In this document: piece after piece, positions 1 to 11,705 of the stretch
Position numbering within the stretch: the first letter of the stretch is position 1
Layout of the letters: the number at the start of each line of letters is the position of its first letter
Source: Enterobacter hormaechei ATCC 49162
Lineage (GTDB): Bacteria > Pseudomonadota > Gammaproteobacteria > Enterobacterales > Enterobacteriaceae
Assembly (NCBI RefSeq): GCF_001875655.1
Contig: NZ_MKEQ01000001.1
Span: forward strand, 186,001 to 250,000
Length of the DNA: 64,000 bases
Reading direction: 5' to 3'
Program-made: the position numbers and the translations under genes
Notes under the pieces: generated by a model
Database searches by the model: none
What the model was told of the DNA's origin: nothing
The model's input: the letters and a program-made list of their open reading frames with translations, nothing else

Positions 1-1087
1 CCATGATCACCAGCAGGGAGTGAATGACCGCTGAAACCGGTGATGTCGCGCCTGCGCGCACGTTCGCGGCGGAACGGGCAATTGCAGCCGTAGCCGTAAT
101 ACCGCCGAAGAACGGTGCAACGATGTTCCCTAAACCCTGGCCGACCAGTTCGCCGTTGGCTTTATGCTTAGTGCCGGTCATACCGTCGAGCACGACGGCG
201 CAGAGCAGGGATTCAATCGCCCCCAGCATGGCCATGGAGAACGCGGCGGGCAGCAGGGCGCGAAGGGAATCCCAGCTCAGGGTGAAGCTGGAGCCCGGCA
301 TGTCCCACGGCAGAACCAGCTGCGGCAGCAGCTGCGGAATACCGTTACCCTGTGAGCCGTCCGCCAGAACATAGTGGAACTGGGAGCCAATTGTGGCGAC
401 CTGTCCGCCGAGCAGGTTGACGATATTCATCACCGCGCAGCCCAGCAGCAGGGCGGGCAGATGCCCCGGGAGACGAATGCCTAAGCGAGGCCAGACAATG
501 AGTGTGCCGAGGGTAACGATACCTATGGCCGCATCGCCCAGGTTGGCCGTCGGCAACGCCATGAACAGCGCGCCCACTTTCTGTAAATAGTGCTCCGGAA
601 CATGGGCCATTTGCAGGCCGAGGAAATCCTTAATCTGCATGGTCCCGATGGTGATCCCAATCCCCGAGGTGAACCCCAGCGTCACGGAAAGGGGGATATA
701 TTCAATCAGGCGACCAAAACGGGCCAGACCGAACAGAATTAAAAAGACGCCGGACATCAGGGTGGCAACCAGCAGGCCTGCCAGACCAAACTGTTGGGAA
801 ACCGGGTAGAGGATCACCACAAAGGCGGCGGTCGGGCCGGAAACGCTGAAGCGGGACCCGCCCGTCAGTGCAATCACAATCCCGGCGACCGCCGACGTGT
901 AAAGACCGTACTGCGGCGCGACGCCGCTACCAATTGCCAGCGCCATCGCCAGCGGGATGGCAATAATCCCGACGGTGATCCCGGCTATCAGGTCACGAAC
1001 AAAGCGTGACGACGTGTATTTCTCTTTCCAGCAGGCGTCGATGAGGGCGCGAAAGGGCAGAACATGTGAGGAGGTTACGTTTTTCAC
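1..1087 (-). CDS. dauA: DauA (YchM) SulP-family dicarboxylate/anion transporter, 5' part only
   Basis: This is the N-terminal two thirds of a SulP-family inner-membrane transporter. In E. coli DauA takes up C4-dicarboxylates such as succinate aerobically. About 362 codons lie in the window and the gene runs off the left edge, so the cytoplasmic STAS domain is not seen. The start is a GTG at 1087: an in-frame TAG lies three codons upstream, and the start VKNVTSSHV lines up with the E. coli start without a length difference. Runs such as [26 protein letters not shown] and [11 protein letters not shown] are typical of the SulP core with its alternating membrane helices. It is transcribed away from prs. 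Identity is certain at family level; the substrate is carried over from E. coli. Confidence 0.93.
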   Translation of the reverse strand, partial: MKNVTSSHVLPFRALIDACWKEKYTSSRFVRDLIAGITVGIIAIPLAMALAIGSGVAPQYGLYTSAVAGIVIALTGGSRFSVSGPTAAFVVILYPVSQQFGLAGLLVATLMSGVFLILFGLARFGRLIEYIPLSVTLGFTSGIGITIGTMQIKDFLGLQMAHVPEHYLQKVGALFMALPTANLGDAAIGIVTLGTLIVWPRLGIRLPGHLPALLLGCAVMNIVNLLGGQVATIGSQFHYVLADGSQGNGIPQLLPQLVLPWDMPGSSFTLSWDSLRALLPAAFSMAMLGAIESLLCAVVLDGMTGTKHKANGELVGQGLGNIVAPFFGGITATAAIARSAANVRAGATSPVSAVIHSLLVIM

Positions 1088-1172
1088 AATTATCTATCAT
1101 CCGTGTGCGCATCATCTGTCATATGAATGGCAGGTGAAGGAGGCATAAGTCATACAAATAAAAACTATAAAC

Positions 1173-1199
1173 AAAAAAACCCGCCGTAGCGGGTTTTTT
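1173..1199 (-). terminator. Intrinsic terminator downstream of prs
   Basis: A perfect stem of CCCGC and GCGGG with a short CGTA loop is flanked by a run of A on the left and T on the right. It lies 12 bp beyond the prs stop codon, so it should end prs transcription on the minus strand. The symmetric A/T flanks mean it could work in both directions. Confidence 0.85.
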
Positions 1200-1211
1200 G
1201 GCCGTGTTCGA

Positions 1212-2234
<1,023 letters not shown>

Positions 2235-2284
2235 AGGCGGTGTATTAAAGAGCGCGATGCAACGTCTGGAACAGGGTGACGTTG

Positions 2285-3154
2285 TCACCGAAACTCAGTC
2301 TGCGCCAGAATGGCCTGCTGTAGGGGGGAGGTGTTCATCCCGCGTGCTACAAAACCATGCAGCCAAACCGGCGCTTGCTCAAGCACCTGACGGGCGGCGG
2401 TTTCGGTGTCAAATTCAGCAAAGACACAGGCCCCTGTACCGGTCAGGCGCGACGGCGCGTATTCTAACAGCCAGGAAAGCACCGCATCAACCTCGCGAAA
2501 ACGTTTTCTTGCGATATCCTCGCAATCGTTGCTGAATTCACAATTTAATAACGTTTTTATTGACCGTACCGGGGTATTTCTTTTCAGGTCAGGATCTTTG
2601 AAGATGACCGGGGTAGGAATGCTCACGCCAGGGTGAACGATCAGATACCATTTTTCCGGTGGGTCGACCGGCGTAAGGATTTCACCCACCCCTTCAGCGA
2701 ACGCCGCATGACCGCGCACAAACACCGGTACGTCGGCACCCAGCGTCAATCCTAGCGCTGCCAGTTCGTCCGTTGTCAGGCCGCAGCCCCAAAGGTGATT
2801 GAGCGCCACCAGTACGGTCGCGGCGTTTGACGAACCGCCGCCCAGCCCGCCGCCCATCGGCAGGCGTTTGTCGATACGGATATCCGCACCGCTTCCCGCT
2901 GGCAGACGGCCCGACGCCGACGCCGTTTGCATCAGCAGACGGGCGGCGCGCACGATCAGGTTATCGTCGTGCGCCACGCCGTCGACCGGCGTCAGCAGGC
3001 AAATCTGCCCGTCCTGACGCGGTTCGATGGAGATCGTGTCGCCGTAATCGACAAACTGAAACAGCGTTTGCAGGGTGTGATAGCCGTCAGCGCGCTGCCC
3101 GGTAATGTAGAGAAACAGGTTCAGTTTTGCGGGAGAGGGCCAGTGGGTCATCAT
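2285..3154 (-). CDS. ispE: 4-diphosphocytidyl-2-C-methyl-D-erythritol kinase
   Basis: Phosphorylates CDP-methylerythritol with ATP in the MEP route to isoprenoid precursors. It is a cytosolic GHMP-family kinase of 289 residues, a few longer than E. coli IspE because of a different C-terminal tail. The GHMP ATP-binding loop, [14 protein letters not shown], lies at residues 99-112, and the N-terminal substrate motif [11 protein letters not shown] is intact. The start ATG overlaps the lolB stop as ATGA, so translation is probably coupled to lolB. A PurR-like operator lies within the coding sequence and probably serves prs downstream. Confidence 0.97.
   Translation of the reverse strand: MMTHWPSPAKLNLFLYITGQRADGYHTLQTLFQFVDYGDTISIEPRQDGQICLLTPVDGVAHDDNLIVRAARLLMQTASASGRLPAGSGADIRIDKRLPMGGGLGGGSSNAATVLVALNHLWGCGLTTDELAALGLTLGADVPVFVRGHAAFAEGVGEILTPVDPPEKWYLIVHPGVSIPTPVIFKDPDLKRNTPVRSIKTLLNCEFSNDCEDIARKRFREVDAVLSWLLEYAPSRLTGTGACVFAEFDTETAARQVLEQAPVWLHGFVARGMNTSPLQQAILAQTEFR
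2495..2510. promoter_or_regulatory. Candidate PurR operator for prs, inside ispE
   Basis: On the minus strand the sequence reads AAGAAAACGTTTTCGC, very near the PurR consensus (core GCAAACGTTTNC). It lies about 335 bp upstream of the prs start, inside the ispE codons for a KRFRE peptide. E. coli prs is a PurR target with a promoter inside ispE, so the same arrangement probably holds here. Function is inferred from position and consensus. Confidence 0.6.
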
Positions 3155-3762
3155 TTAACGATCCAGTTATCCATTTTCAGCTTGATACGCTGGCTACCCT
3201 GCGTCAGCTCCATATTGGACGGCAGCGACGGTTGAGTCTTGCTGTCATAGGCGCTGTACACCACTTTCCAGGTTTTACCGCCCTGGGTGTAGTTCACCTG
3301 GCTCAGACGGTATTGATCGTCGAGGGTATAGTCGGTCGCTTCACCCGGCAGGCCGAGGATCCACTGGCGCAGGCTGTTCAGCGGAATCGGCATCCCGGTC
3401 AGCTTGCCAATCATCTCTTCGGCGTCGGTGGCCGTGTAGTGCTGGCCCTTGTTATCGGTGATCTGCGCTTCGCCAGGCTTCGCGTTAAGCTCCAGTTCGG
3501 TGCTACCCAGCGGGTTCAGTAACAGCAGGCGATAGTTGTCCTGACCCGTTTGTTGCCAGAAGAAGCGAGCGTAAACTTTTTGTTCGTCAGAGAGATAAGC
3601 AAACGCACCGCGGGTCTGGTACTGGCTGAGTTTCAGCACGTCCTGCTGGTGCTGGCGCCACTGCGGTGAGTCAGGGCTTTTGCCCGGGCCTTTCGGCTGG
3701 TTAACGGAACAGGCGGTCAGAACCAGGGCCGCCAGAGGCAGCAGGCGAATCATTCGGGTCAT
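3151..3762 (-). CDS. lolB: Outer-membrane lipoprotein LolB
   Basis: Receives lipoproteins from the periplasmic carrier LolA and inserts them into the outer membrane. The ATG at 3762 gives 203 residues with a short signal peptide and a lipobox (VLTAC) at Cys18. The open frame extends 22 codons further, but that extension would put charged and polar residues ahead of the signal peptide and is unlike the family. Conserved blocks include [24 protein letters not shown] and GLPGEATDY. Its TGA overlaps the ispE ATG. It is divergent from hemA across about 200 bp, as in E. coli. Confidence 0.95.
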   Translation of the reverse strand: MTRMIRLLPLAALVLTACSVNQPKGPGKSPDSPQWRQHQQDVLKLSQYQTRGAFAYLSDEQKVYARFFWQQTGQDNYRLLLLNPLGSTELELNAKPGEAQITDNKGQHYTATDAEEMIGKLTGMPIPLNSLRQWILGLPGEATDYTLDDQYRLSQVNYTQGGKTWKVVYSAYDSKTQPSLPSNMELTQGSQRIKLKMDNWIVK

Positions 3763-3963
3763 AATGATGACAAATCCTTGAGATACGTTGCAGTTATAAC
3801 TGTTAATGCTAGCGTTGAAGGATGCCACCGTCTACGTTCAAATTATCTCAAAGCGCTATGTAACCTATTACTCCGAAAGGGTGCAGTCTCTTTTATTGAT
3901 CTCGCGCATCCTGTATGATGCGTCCTGCTAACCTTATTAACGCTGGTACTACTCCCGCTCAAC

Positions 3964-5220
3964 ATGACCCTATTAGCACTCGGTATTAACCACAAAACAG
4001 CCCCGGTTTCACTGCGAGAACGCGTTACGTTTTCGCCGGATACGCTCGACCTGGCGCTGGACAGCCTGCTTGCACAGCCGATGGTGCAGGGAGGGGTGGT
4101 GCTGTCGACGTGCAACCGTACCGAGCTGTATTTAAGCGTGGAGGAGCAGGACAACCTGCACGAGGCACTGATCCGCTGGTTATGTGACTACCACAACCTC
4201 AACGAAGAAGAGCTGCGCAACAGCCTGTACTGGCATCAGGATAACGATGCGGTCAGCCATCTGATGCGCGTGGCCAGCGGTCTGGATTCGCTGGTACTGG
4301 GCGAGCCGCAGATCCTCGGCCAGGTAAAAAAAGCCTTCGCGGATTCCCAGAAAGGGCATCTGAAAGCCAGCGAACTGGAACGTATGTTCCAGAAGTCTTT
4401 CTCCGTGGCGAAGCGTGTGCGAACCGAAACCGATATTGGTGCCAGTGCGGTTTCGGTTGCTTTCGCGGCCTGTACCCTTGCCCGTCAAATCTTTGAATCG
4501 CTGTCGACCGTCACCGTACTGCTGGTGGGGGCGGGCGAAACCATTGAGCTGGTGGCGCGCCATCTTCGCGAACACAAAGTGAAGAAGATGATCATCGCCA
4601 ACCGCACCCGGGAACGTGCGCAGGTGCTGGCAGATGAAGTCGGCGCTGAGGTGATTGCGCTGAGCGACATCGATGAACGCCTGAAAGAGGCGGACATTAT
4701 TATCAGTTCTACCGCCAGCCCGCTGCCGATTATCGGCAAAGGGATGGTCGAACGTGCGCTGAAATCCCGCCGCAATCAGCCGATGCTGCTGGTGGATATC
4801 GCCGTTCCGCGTGATGTCGAACCGGAAGTGGGCAAACTGGCAAACGCCTATCTGTACAGCGTGGATGACCTGCAAAGCATCATTTCGCACAACCTTGCCC
4901 AGCGTAAAGCGGCGGCAGTGCAGGCGGAAACCATCGTTGAGCAGGAAACCAGCGAGTTTATGGCCTGGCTGCGCGCGCAAAGCGTCAGCGAGACCATCCG
5001 CGAGTACCGCGGTCAGGCGGAGCAGGTGCGTGATGACCTGACGGCCAAAGCGTTAGCGGCGCTTGAACAGGGCGGCGACGCGCAGGCGATTATGCAGGAT
5101 CTGGCCTGGAAACTGACCAACCGCCTGATCCATGCCCCAACCAAATCTCTTCAGCAGGCTGCCCGTGACGGGGACGATGAACGCCTGACAATTCTGCGCA
5201 ACAGCCTCGGGCTGGAATAG
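3964..5220 (+). CDS. hemA: Glutamyl-tRNA reductase
   Basis: Reduces glutamyl-tRNA to glutamate-1-semialdehyde with NADPH, the first committed step of C5-pathway haem and siroheme synthesis. It has 418 residues, the E. coli length. The catalytic cysteine is C50 in STCNRTE. The NADPH-binding Rossmann region follows ([17 protein letters not shown]), then the C-terminal dimerisation helix. Siroheme made from this route is also the cofactor of the nitrite reductase encoded in this window. The gene starts the hemA-prfA-prmC run, and the prfA start follows 41 bp later. A TATGAT hexamer at 3914-3919 is a plausible -10 element, without a convincing -35. Confidence 0.98.
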   Translation: MTLLALGINHKTAPVSLRERVTFSPDTLDLALDSLLAQPMVQGGVVLSTCNRTELYLSVEEQDNLHEALIRWLCDYHNLNEEELRNSLYWHQDNDAVSHLMRVASGLDSLVLGEPQILGQVKKAFADSQKGHLKASELERMFQKSFSVAKRVRTETDIGASAVSVAFAACTLARQIFESLSTVTVLLVGAGETIELVARHLREHKVKKMIIANRTRERAQVLADEVGAEVIALSDIDERLKEADIIISSTASPLPIIGKGMVERALKSRRNQPMLLVDIAVPRDVEPEVGKLANAYLYSVDDLQSIISHNLAQRKAAAVQAETIVEQETSEFMAWLRAQSVSETIREYRGQAEQVRDDLTAKALAALEQGGDAQAIMQDLAWKLTNRLIHAPTKSLQQAARDGDDERLTILRNSLGLE

Positions 5221-5261
5221 CGCCCTATACCCATTTTCTAAGACAAGGTGCATTTACGCCT

Positions 5262-6344
5262 ATGAAGCCTTCTATCGTCGCTAAACTGGAAGCTCTGCAC
5301 GAGCGCCATGAAGAAGTCCAGGCGCTGCTCGGCGATGCCGGGACCATTGCCGACCAGGAACGTTTTCGCGCGCTGTCGCGTGAATACGCGCAGTTAAGTG
5401 ATGTTTCAAAATGCTTTACCGACTGGCGTCAGGTCCAGGAAGATATCGAAACCGCGCAGATGATGCTCGACGATCCTGAGATGCGCGAGATGGCCCAGGA
5501 AGAGTTGCAGGACGCCAAAGCGCGTTCAGAAGAGATGGAGCAACAGCTCCAGGTGCTTCTGCTGCCGAAAGATCCGGACGATGAGCGTAACGCTTTTGTG
5601 GAAGTCCGCGCCGGGACCGGCGGCGACGAAGCGGCGCTGTTCGCCGGGGATCTGTTCCGTATGTACAGCCGTTATGCCGAATCCCGCCGCTGGCGCGTGG
5701 AGATCATGAGCGCTAACGAAGGGGAACATGGCGGTTATAAAGAGATTATCGCCAAAATCAGCGGTGACGGCGTATATGGTCGACTGAAATTTGAATCTGG
5801 CGGCCACCGCGTGCAGCGCGTCCCGGCGACCGAATCGCAGGGCCGTATTCACACCTCGGCCTGCACGGTAGCGGTCATGCCCGAGCTGCCGGAAGCGGAA
5901 TTGCCGGATATCAACCCGGCGGATCTGCGTATCGACACTTTCCGCTCCTCCGGTGCGGGTGGTCAGCACGTTAACACCACCGACTCCGCTATCCGTATTA
6001 CTCACCTGCCCACCGGCATTGTGGTTGAGTGTCAGGATGAACGTTCCCAGCACAAGAACAAAGCTAAAGCACTATCCGTGCTGGGTGCCCGTATCCACGC
6101 GGCGGAAATGGCGAAACGCCAGCAGGCGGAAGCCTCTACACGCCGTAACCTGTTGGGCAGCGGCGACCGTAGCGATCGTAACCGCACCTATAACTTCCCG
6201 CAGGGTCGCGTAACCGACCACCGCATCAACCTGACGCTCTACCGACTGGATGAGGCGATGGAAGGCAAGCTCGATATGCTGATTGAGCCTATCGTGCAGG
6301 AATACCAGGCCGACCAGCTGGCGGCACTGTCCGAGCAGGATTAA
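5262..6344 (+). CDS. prfA: Peptide chain release factor 1
   Basis: Recognises UAG and UAA in the ribosomal A site and triggers peptide release. It has 360 residues. The codon-reading tripeptide PAT is at 188-190 and the catalytic GGQ at 233-235 in [10 protein letters not shown]; the Gln is the residue methylated by PrmC, the product of the next gene. The stop TAA shares its last A with the prmC ATG (TAATG), so the two are translationally coupled. Confidence 0.98.
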   Translation: MKPSIVAKLEALHERHEEVQALLGDAGTIADQERFRALSREYAQLSDVSKCFTDWRQVQEDIETAQMMLDDPEMREMAQEELQDAKARSEEMEQQLQVLLLPKDPDDERNAFVEVRAGTGGDEAALFAGDLFRMYSRYAESRRWRVEIMSANEGEHGGYKEIIAKISGDGVYGRLKFESGGHRVQRVPATESQGRIHTSACTVAVMPELPEAELPDINPADLRIDTFRSSGAGGQHVNTTDSAIRITHLPTGIVVECQDERSQHKNKAKALSVLGARIHAAEMAKRQQAEASTRRNLLGSGDRSDRNRTYNFPQGRVTDHRINLTLYRLDEAMEGKLDMLIEPIVQEYQADQLAALSEQD

Positions 6345-7174
6345 TGGATTTTCAGCGCTGGTTACGTGAGGCGGTCGGTGAACTTTCAGACAGTGAAAGC
6401 CCGAAGCGCGACGCTGAAATTTTGCTTGAGCATGTGACGGGTAAAGCCCGCACGTATCTGCTGGCTTTCGGTGAAACCGAGCTGACCGCTGAGCAGGAAG
6501 CACAGCTCGCCTCGCTGCTTGCCCGCCGTAAAACCGGCGAGCCGGTGGCGCATCTGGTGGGCGAACGTGAGTTCTGGTCACTTCCGCTGTACGTCTCAGC
6601 GGCCACACTGATCCCGCGCCCGGACACCGAGTGTCTGGTGGAGCAGGCGCTGGCGCGGTTACCGGCGCAGCCGTGTGAGATCCTCGATCTCGGTACTGGC
6701 ACCGGCGCGATTGCGCTGGCGCTGGCCAGCGAGCGACCGGATTGCACCGTGACGGCGGTAGACGTAATGCCCGATGCGGTCGCCCTTGCGCGGCGCAACG
6801 TTGAACGGCTGGGGCTGAACAATGTTGCCGTTCTGCAAAGCAGCTGGTTTGCCGCGCTTGAAAGCCGCATGTTCGACATGATTGTCAGCAATCCGCCCTA
6901 CATCGACGAAGACGATCCGCATCTCGCCCGGGGCGACGTGCGTTTTGAACCACTGACCGCGCTGGTCGCTGCGAATCAGGGGCTTGCGGATCTCGATCAC
7001 ATTGTGACAACGTCACGACAACATTTGCTTCCCGGCGGCTGGCTGCTGGTGGAACATGGCTGGACGCAGGGGGAGGCGGTGAGAGCGCTGTTCACGCAGG
7101 CAGGCTATTCTGCCGTTGAAACCTGCCGCGACTACGGTGGCAACGAGCGCCTGACGCTGGGTCAGTGGTCATGA
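6344..7174 (+). CDS. prmC: Release-factor glutamine N5-methyltransferase
   Basis: Methylates the GGQ glutamine of RF1 and RF2 using S-adenosylmethionine. It has 276 residues, one fewer than E. coli PrmC, and is complete to the usual C-terminus. The SAM-binding loop DLGTGTG is at 115-121 and the catalytic NPPY at 183-186, with an N-terminal helical substrate domain. It overlaps prfA by one base, and its TGA overlaps the next ATG as ATGA. Confidence 0.97.
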   Translation: MDFQRWLREAVGELSDSESPKRDAEILLEHVTGKARTYLLAFGETELTAEQEAQLASLLARRKTGEPVAHLVGEREFWSLPLYVSAATLIPRPDTECLVEQALARLPAQPCEILDLGTGTGAIALALASERPDCTVTAVDVMPDAVALARRNVERLGLNNVAVLQSSWFAALESRMFDMIVSNPPYIDEDDPHLARGDVRFEPLTALVAANQGLADLDHIVTTSRQHLLPGGWLLVEHGWTQGEAVRALFTQAGYSAVETCRDYGGNERLTLGQWS

Positions 7175-7383
7175 AAGCAGGCTATCTGCCATTTACTGAT
7201 AAAGGCGCATGGCTGACTGAAAAGCGGTTTGGCGTTATCATCTACATCGTTTTGGGTTTTATCGCGCCTGGACGTTATCGTCCGCGCAGCCAGCAGGCAG
7301 GGTTTATCGCCTTTCTGCTGGGTCTGGTGGTGCTGTACATCATCATTAAACTCGCCACCACAAGAATACCGTTACTGGGGTAA
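7171..7383 (+). CDS. sirB2: SirB2 family membrane protein, 5'-truncated
   Basis: The frame encodes 70 residues from the ATG that overlaps the prmC stop (ATGA). From GAWLTEK through FGVIIYIVLGFIA to IIKLATTRIPLLG it matches the C-terminal half of SirB2, an inner-membrane protein of about 130 residues and unknown function. The N-terminal ~65 residues, with the first membrane helices, are absent. Because prmC is full length, the loss is best explained by a deletion of about 190 bp that joined the start region to an internal codon and kept the frame. Two hydrophobic segments remain. It may be a stable remnant or a non-functional gene; it still lies just ahead of sirB1. Confidence 0.75.
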   Translation: MKAGYLPFTDKGAWLTEKRFGVIIYIVLGFIAPGRYRPRSQQAGFIAFLLGLVVLYIIIKLATTRIPLLG

Positions 7384-7386
7384 GTC

Positions 7387-8196
7387 ATGAGGTCCTTAGC
7401 CGATTTCGAATTTAACAAAGTGCCGCTCTGCGATGGTATGATCCTGATTTCAGAGATGATCCGCGACGATTTCACGTCACAGTACGTTTACGCTGAACTG
7501 GAGAATCTGGTCAGCCTGGCGCGCGAAGAGATCAATCAGGCACGTCCGCAGGACTGGCAATTAGAGAAGCTGATTGAGCTTTTCTACGGCGAATGGGGTT
7601 TCTGCGACACGCGAGGCGTGTACCGCTTGTCTGACGCACTGTGGCTGGACCAGGTGTTGAAAAATCGTCAGGGCAGCGCCGTCGCGTTGGGCGCCATTTT
7701 ACTGTGGGTTGCACACGAACTGGATATTCCACTGGTGCCGGTCATTTTCCCAACGCAGATGATTTTGCGGGCGGAGTGGCTGGACGGTGAGATGTGGTTA
7801 ATCAATCCATTTAACGGCGACACGCTGGATGAGCATACGCTGGACGTCTGGCTGAAGGGCAACATTAGCCCGATAGCTGAGCTGTTCAATGAAGATCTTG
7901 ATGAAGCCGATAACGCCGAAGTGATCCGCAAACTGTTGGATACGCTGAAGTCTGCGCTGATGGAAGAGCGGCAGATGGAGCTGGCCCTGCGCGCAAGCGA
8001 AGTGCTGTTGCAGTTCAATCCGGAAGATCCGTACGAAATCCGCGACCGCGGCCTGATTTATGCGCAGCTCGACTGCGAGCACGTGGCGCTGAATGATTTG
8101 AATTATTTCGTCGAGCAATGTCCGGAAGATCCGATCAGCGAAATGATCCGCGCGCAGATCAACGCGATCGCGCATAAACACATTACACTGCATTAA
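7387..8196 (+). CDS. sirB1: SirB1 (YchA) transglutaminase-like/TPR family protein
   Basis: It has 269 residues, the same as E. coli SirB1. The protein combines a transglutaminase-like N-terminal region (RQGSAVALGAILLWVA, then VIFPTQMILR) with a TPR-like C-terminal stretch (QFNPEDPYEIRDRGLIYAQL). Its molecular role is not firmly known; the name comes from a Salmonella invasion-gene screen. It begins three bases after sirB2 and lies between the release-factor genes and kdsA, an order conserved in enteric bacteria. Confidence 0.93.
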   Translation: MRSLADFEFNKVPLCDGMILISEMIRDDFTSQYVYAELENLVSLAREEINQARPQDWQLEKLIELFYGEWGFCDTRGVYRLSDALWLDQVLKNRQGSAVALGAILLWVAHELDIPLVPVIFPTQMILRAEWLDGEMWLINPFNGDTLDEHTLDVWLKGNISPIAELFNEDLDEADNAEVIRKLLDTLKSALMEERQMELALRASEVLLQFNPEDPYEIRDRGLIYAQLDCEHVALNDLNYFVEQCPEDPISEMIRAQINAIAHKHITLH

Positions 8197-8223
8197 TCTT
8201 AATTCCGATTCACACCTGAATAA

Positions 8224-9087
<864 letters not shown>

Positions 9088-9090
9088 TAA

Positions 9091-9115
9091 AAAACCCGCT
9101 TCGGCGGGTTTTTTT
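9091..9115 (+). terminator. Intrinsic terminator after kdsA
   Basis: The stem ACCCGC/GCGGGT closes a TTCG tetraloop, followed by a run of seven T. It begins a few bases after the kdsA stop. Confidence 0.9.
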
Positions 9116-9127
9116 ATGGGGCATATT

Positions 9128-9194
9128 GCCGGGTGGCGCTGCGCTTACCCGGCCTACAAAACCCGTAGGCCCTGCAAGCGAAGCGCCGCTGGGC
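9128..9194. repeat. Inverted pair of REP-like elements (BIME)
   Basis: GCCGGGTGGCGCTGCGC at 9128 leads into TTACCCGGCCTAC. It is followed by an inverted, related copy ending at 9194 (GTAGGCCCTGCAAGCG... on the plus strand). This is the enterobacterial REP layout, in the convergent gap between kdsA and chaA. Single related copies lie at 25271 and 38106. Confidence 0.8.
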
Positions 9195-9202
9195 AAAAAA
9201 GA

Positions 9203-10303
9203 TTATGCAAATATCGTCATCAGATACGCAATAAACAGCGCCATATGCGCCGCGCCGTTCAGCACATTGGTGCGGCCGGTGGAGAAGGATATCTGGCACA
9301 GCAGCAATGATGCCATCATCACAATCATCTCTGGCGCACCCAGCGCAAACTGCAAATCATTCCCCGTCATAAAGGCAATCAGCGTCACCACCGGAACGGT
9401 GAGGGAGATGGTCGCCAGTACGGAGCCGAAGAATAGATTCATCGCACGCTGCACCTGATTGTTCAGCACCGCTTTCAGCGCCCCCAGACCTTCTGGTGAC
9501 AGGATCAACAGGGCTACCAGGAAACCGGTAAAGGCGACCGGCGCGTTCAGTTCCGTTAACAGCGCCTCCAGCGGGTTCGCATTCATCTTGGTGACCGCAA
9601 TAACGGCAATCAGATGCACGATCAGCCAAACCGTGTGCCACGCGCTGCTGTGGGCCGACGGCTTACCGTGATGCGGGTCATCGTCGTCGGCTTCATCTTC
9701 ATGCTCGTACACAAACAGGCTCTGGTGCGTTTTGGTCTGGATCAGCAGGAACACGCCATACATCGCCGCGGAAATCAGCGCCACCAGCAGCGCCTGGCCG
9801 GTGGTGAAGTTTGCACCCGGCAGCGCCATCGGGAAGACCAGCACGATAATCGCCAGCGGGAACAGGGCGATCAGGTACTGTTTAATGCCAAAGAGATTCA
9901 TGTACTGGGTGGCAAATTTGCGTCCACCCAGTAAAAGCGAAAAACCGACCAGACCGCCGGTGACAATCATAATGATCGAGTAGAGCGTATCGCGCATTAG
10001 CGTTGGCGCGGCGTCGCCGGTGGCCATTAATGCGGAAATTAAACTGACTTCAAGAATAACAACCGAAAGGCTTAAAATTAATGAACCATACGGCTCTCCA
10101 AGACGGTGGGCTAACACATCCGCATGGCGTACCACGCTAAATGCGCTGGTTAAAATACCCACCAGAGCCAGAATATTGATCCCCACAACCACTGGCAATG
10201 ACTGACTGCTTCCCCAGAAGAGCAGCACAGCCAGTGCCAGAACCGGGAAAATGAGAGAGGTCTCCTTGTGGCGGGTTTTTACCGCCTCGTGTGTTGCTGT
10301 CAT
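9203..10303 (-). CDS. chaA: Sodium-potassium/proton antiporter ChaA
   Basis: Inner-membrane antiporter of the Ca2+:cation antiporter superfamily, exporting Na+ and K+ (and in vitro Ca2+) in exchange for H+ at alkaline pH. It has 366 residues from the ATG at 10303, preceded by GGAGAAG; a TTG five codons earlier is less likely. Eleven or so hydrophobic segments surround a central acidic loop (EHEDEADDDDPHH). Repeats typical of the family, SEGLGALKAVLNN and HRLGEPYGSL, are present. It is divergent from chaB. Confidence 0.96.
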   Translation of the reverse strand: MTATHEAVKTRHKETSLIFPVLALAVLLFWGSSQSLPVVVGINILALVGILTSAFSVVRHADVLAHRLGEPYGSLILSLSVVILEVSLISALMATGDAAPTLMRDTLYSIIMIVTGGLVGFSLLLGGRKFATQYMNLFGIKQYLIALFPLAIIVLVFPMALPGANFTTGQALLVALISAAMYGVFLLIQTKTHQSLFVYEHEDEADDDDPHHGKPSAHSSAWHTVWLIVHLIAVIAVTKMNANPLEALLTELNAPVAFTGFLVALLILSPEGLGALKAVLNNQVQRAMNLFFGSVLATISLTVPVVTLIAFMTGNDLQFALGAPEMIVMMASLLLCQISFSTGRTNVLNGAAHMALFIAYLMTIFA

Positions 10304-10571
10304 GTGCTTCTCCGTCAATGCAGGTGCTTGTAATTATAGATAGATTTTGAGGACGTTAAATTAACATAAATCTGTTAAATACCCTGTATAGTTTACCTTT
10401 TTTTACCCTTTTCTATAATTTTCACGGCTGAGTCTTATAATACATTATCTCCACTAAATACTCATTAAATAACAATGTCTTGCTTTTTTGTATCGTTCAT
10501 TTCTATTGTTCGGGTGGCACCCTGGCGTATCGTCGTCCACACTTATCTTTTAGCCAAAAGAGAGGTTAACG

Positions 10572-10802
10572 ATGCCATACAAATCGAAAAGCGAATTACC
10601 GGACAACGTGCAAAACGTATTGCCTGCTCACGCGCAGGATATCTACAAAGAAGCTTTTAACAGCGCCTGGGATCAGTACAAAGATAAAGACGATCGCCGG
10701 GACGATGCCAGCCGTGAAGAGACGGCGCATAAAGTGGCCTGGGCCGCCGTAAAAAATGACTATGAGAAGGGGGATGATGATAAATGGCACAAAAAGAAAT
10801 AG
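10572..10802 (+). CDS. chaB: ChaB, putative cation-transport regulator
   Basis: A 76-residue acidic/basic cytosolic protein of the ChaB family, full length. The motifs YKSKSELP, IYKEAFNSAWDQY and RREETAHKVAWAAVK-like blocks match the family. Its role beside the ChaA antiporter is presumed from genetics in E. coli; the mechanism is not established. An AGAGG ribosome binding site precedes the ATG. The 268-bp gap before it holds the divergent chaA/chaB promoters; it is AT-rich, but no clear sites stand out. Confidence 0.95.
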   Translation: MPYKSKSELPDNVQNVLPAHAQDIYKEAFNSAWDQYKDKDDRRDDASREETAHKVAWAAVKNDYEKGDDDKWHKKK

Positions 10803-10979
10803 CTGCCGAATAATACGCTGCCTCCATTTTGACATTTCAGGCGGTTGACCTGCCGCTGTATTGCATCTGGCCCGCGAATTGCTTATCGTTGCTCGGCTGC
10901 TGTTAAAATGAACAGCACAAAATGCCGGGAAGGCGCATTAAAGATGTCGCAAGGAAGCATGCAGTGGCGGAGGTGGAAT

Positions 10980-11675
10980 GTGTTAACGCGTGATTTCTTG
11001 ATGAAGGCAGATTGTAAGACGGCATTTGGTGCTATCGAGGAATCGCTTCTGTGGTCGGCTGAACAACGTGCGGCGTCGCTTGCGGCAACGCTGGCCTGCC
11101 GCCCGGATGATGGCCCGGTCTGGATTTTTGGTTACGGCTCACTGATGTGGAACCCGGCGCTTGAGTATGTTGAATCGGCAACCGGAACGCTGCCTGGCTG
11201 GCACCGCGCCTTCTGTTTGCGCCTGACCGCCGGACGCGGCAGCGCCTGTCAGCCTGGACGCATGCTTGCACTAAAAGAGGGCGGACGCACCACGGGCGTG
11301 GCATACCGGCTGCCGGATACCACGCTGGAAGAAGAGCTGACGCTGCTGTGGAAGCGCGAGATGATCACTGGCTGCTATATGCCCAGCTGGTGCAAGCTGG
11401 ACCTGGATGACGGCCGCACCGTCAACGCGCTGGTGTTCATTATGGATCCGCGCCATCCGCTGTATGAAGCCGACACCCGAACCCAGGTGATCGCCCCGCT
11501 GATTGCCGCCGCCAGTGGACCGCTGGGTACTAACGCCCAGTACCTTTTCTCGCTCGATCAGGAGCTGACGCGCCTCGGTATGCAGGACGACTGTCTGAGT
11601 GAGCTGGTGGTGAAGGTGAAAGCGCTGCTGGAAGGAAACCCGCTCAGCAATACGCTGCGGCCGGGTTTTGCATAA
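10980..11675 (+). CDS. chaC: ChaC glutathione-specific gamma-glutamylcyclotransferase
   Basis: Splits glutathione to 5-oxoproline and Cys-Gly in the cytosol. The chosen start is GTG at 10980, six bases after GGAGG, giving 231 residues and aligning with E. coli ChaC (LTRDFLM). The open frame upstream has no family similarity. The cyclotransferase substrate loop FGYGSLMW is at about residues 50-57, and LLWKREM carries the likely catalytic glutamate. It lies downstream of chaB with a 177-bp gap and ends at a bidirectional terminator. Confidence 0.94.
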   Translation: MLTRDFLMKADCKTAFGAIEESLLWSAEQRAASLAATLACRPDDGPVWIFGYGSLMWNPALEYVESATGTLPGWHRAFCLRLTAGRGSACQPGRMLALKEGGRTTGVAYRLPDTTLEEELTLLWKREMITGCYMPSWCKLDLDDGRTVNALVFIMDPRHPLYEADTRTQVIAPLIAAASGPLGTNAQYLFSLDQELTRLGMQDDCLSELVVKVKALLEGNPLSNTLRPGFA

Positions 11676-11678
11676 TAT

Positions 11679-11703
11679 AACGCCCGGCTGACCGGGCGTT
11701 TAC
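11679..11703. terminator. Bidirectional terminator between chaC and the DUF1883-like gene
   Basis: AACGCCCGG and CCGGGCGTT pair around a CTGA loop, with TTTA on one side and TTAT on the reverse. It separates two converging genes. Confidence 0.75.
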
Positions 11704-11705
11704 GA

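Noticed and set aside
9128..9194. Insertion-sequence end or att site
   Set aside because: The palindrome and TTACCCGGCCTAC core are of the REP/BIME type, and no transposase or integrase gene is near.
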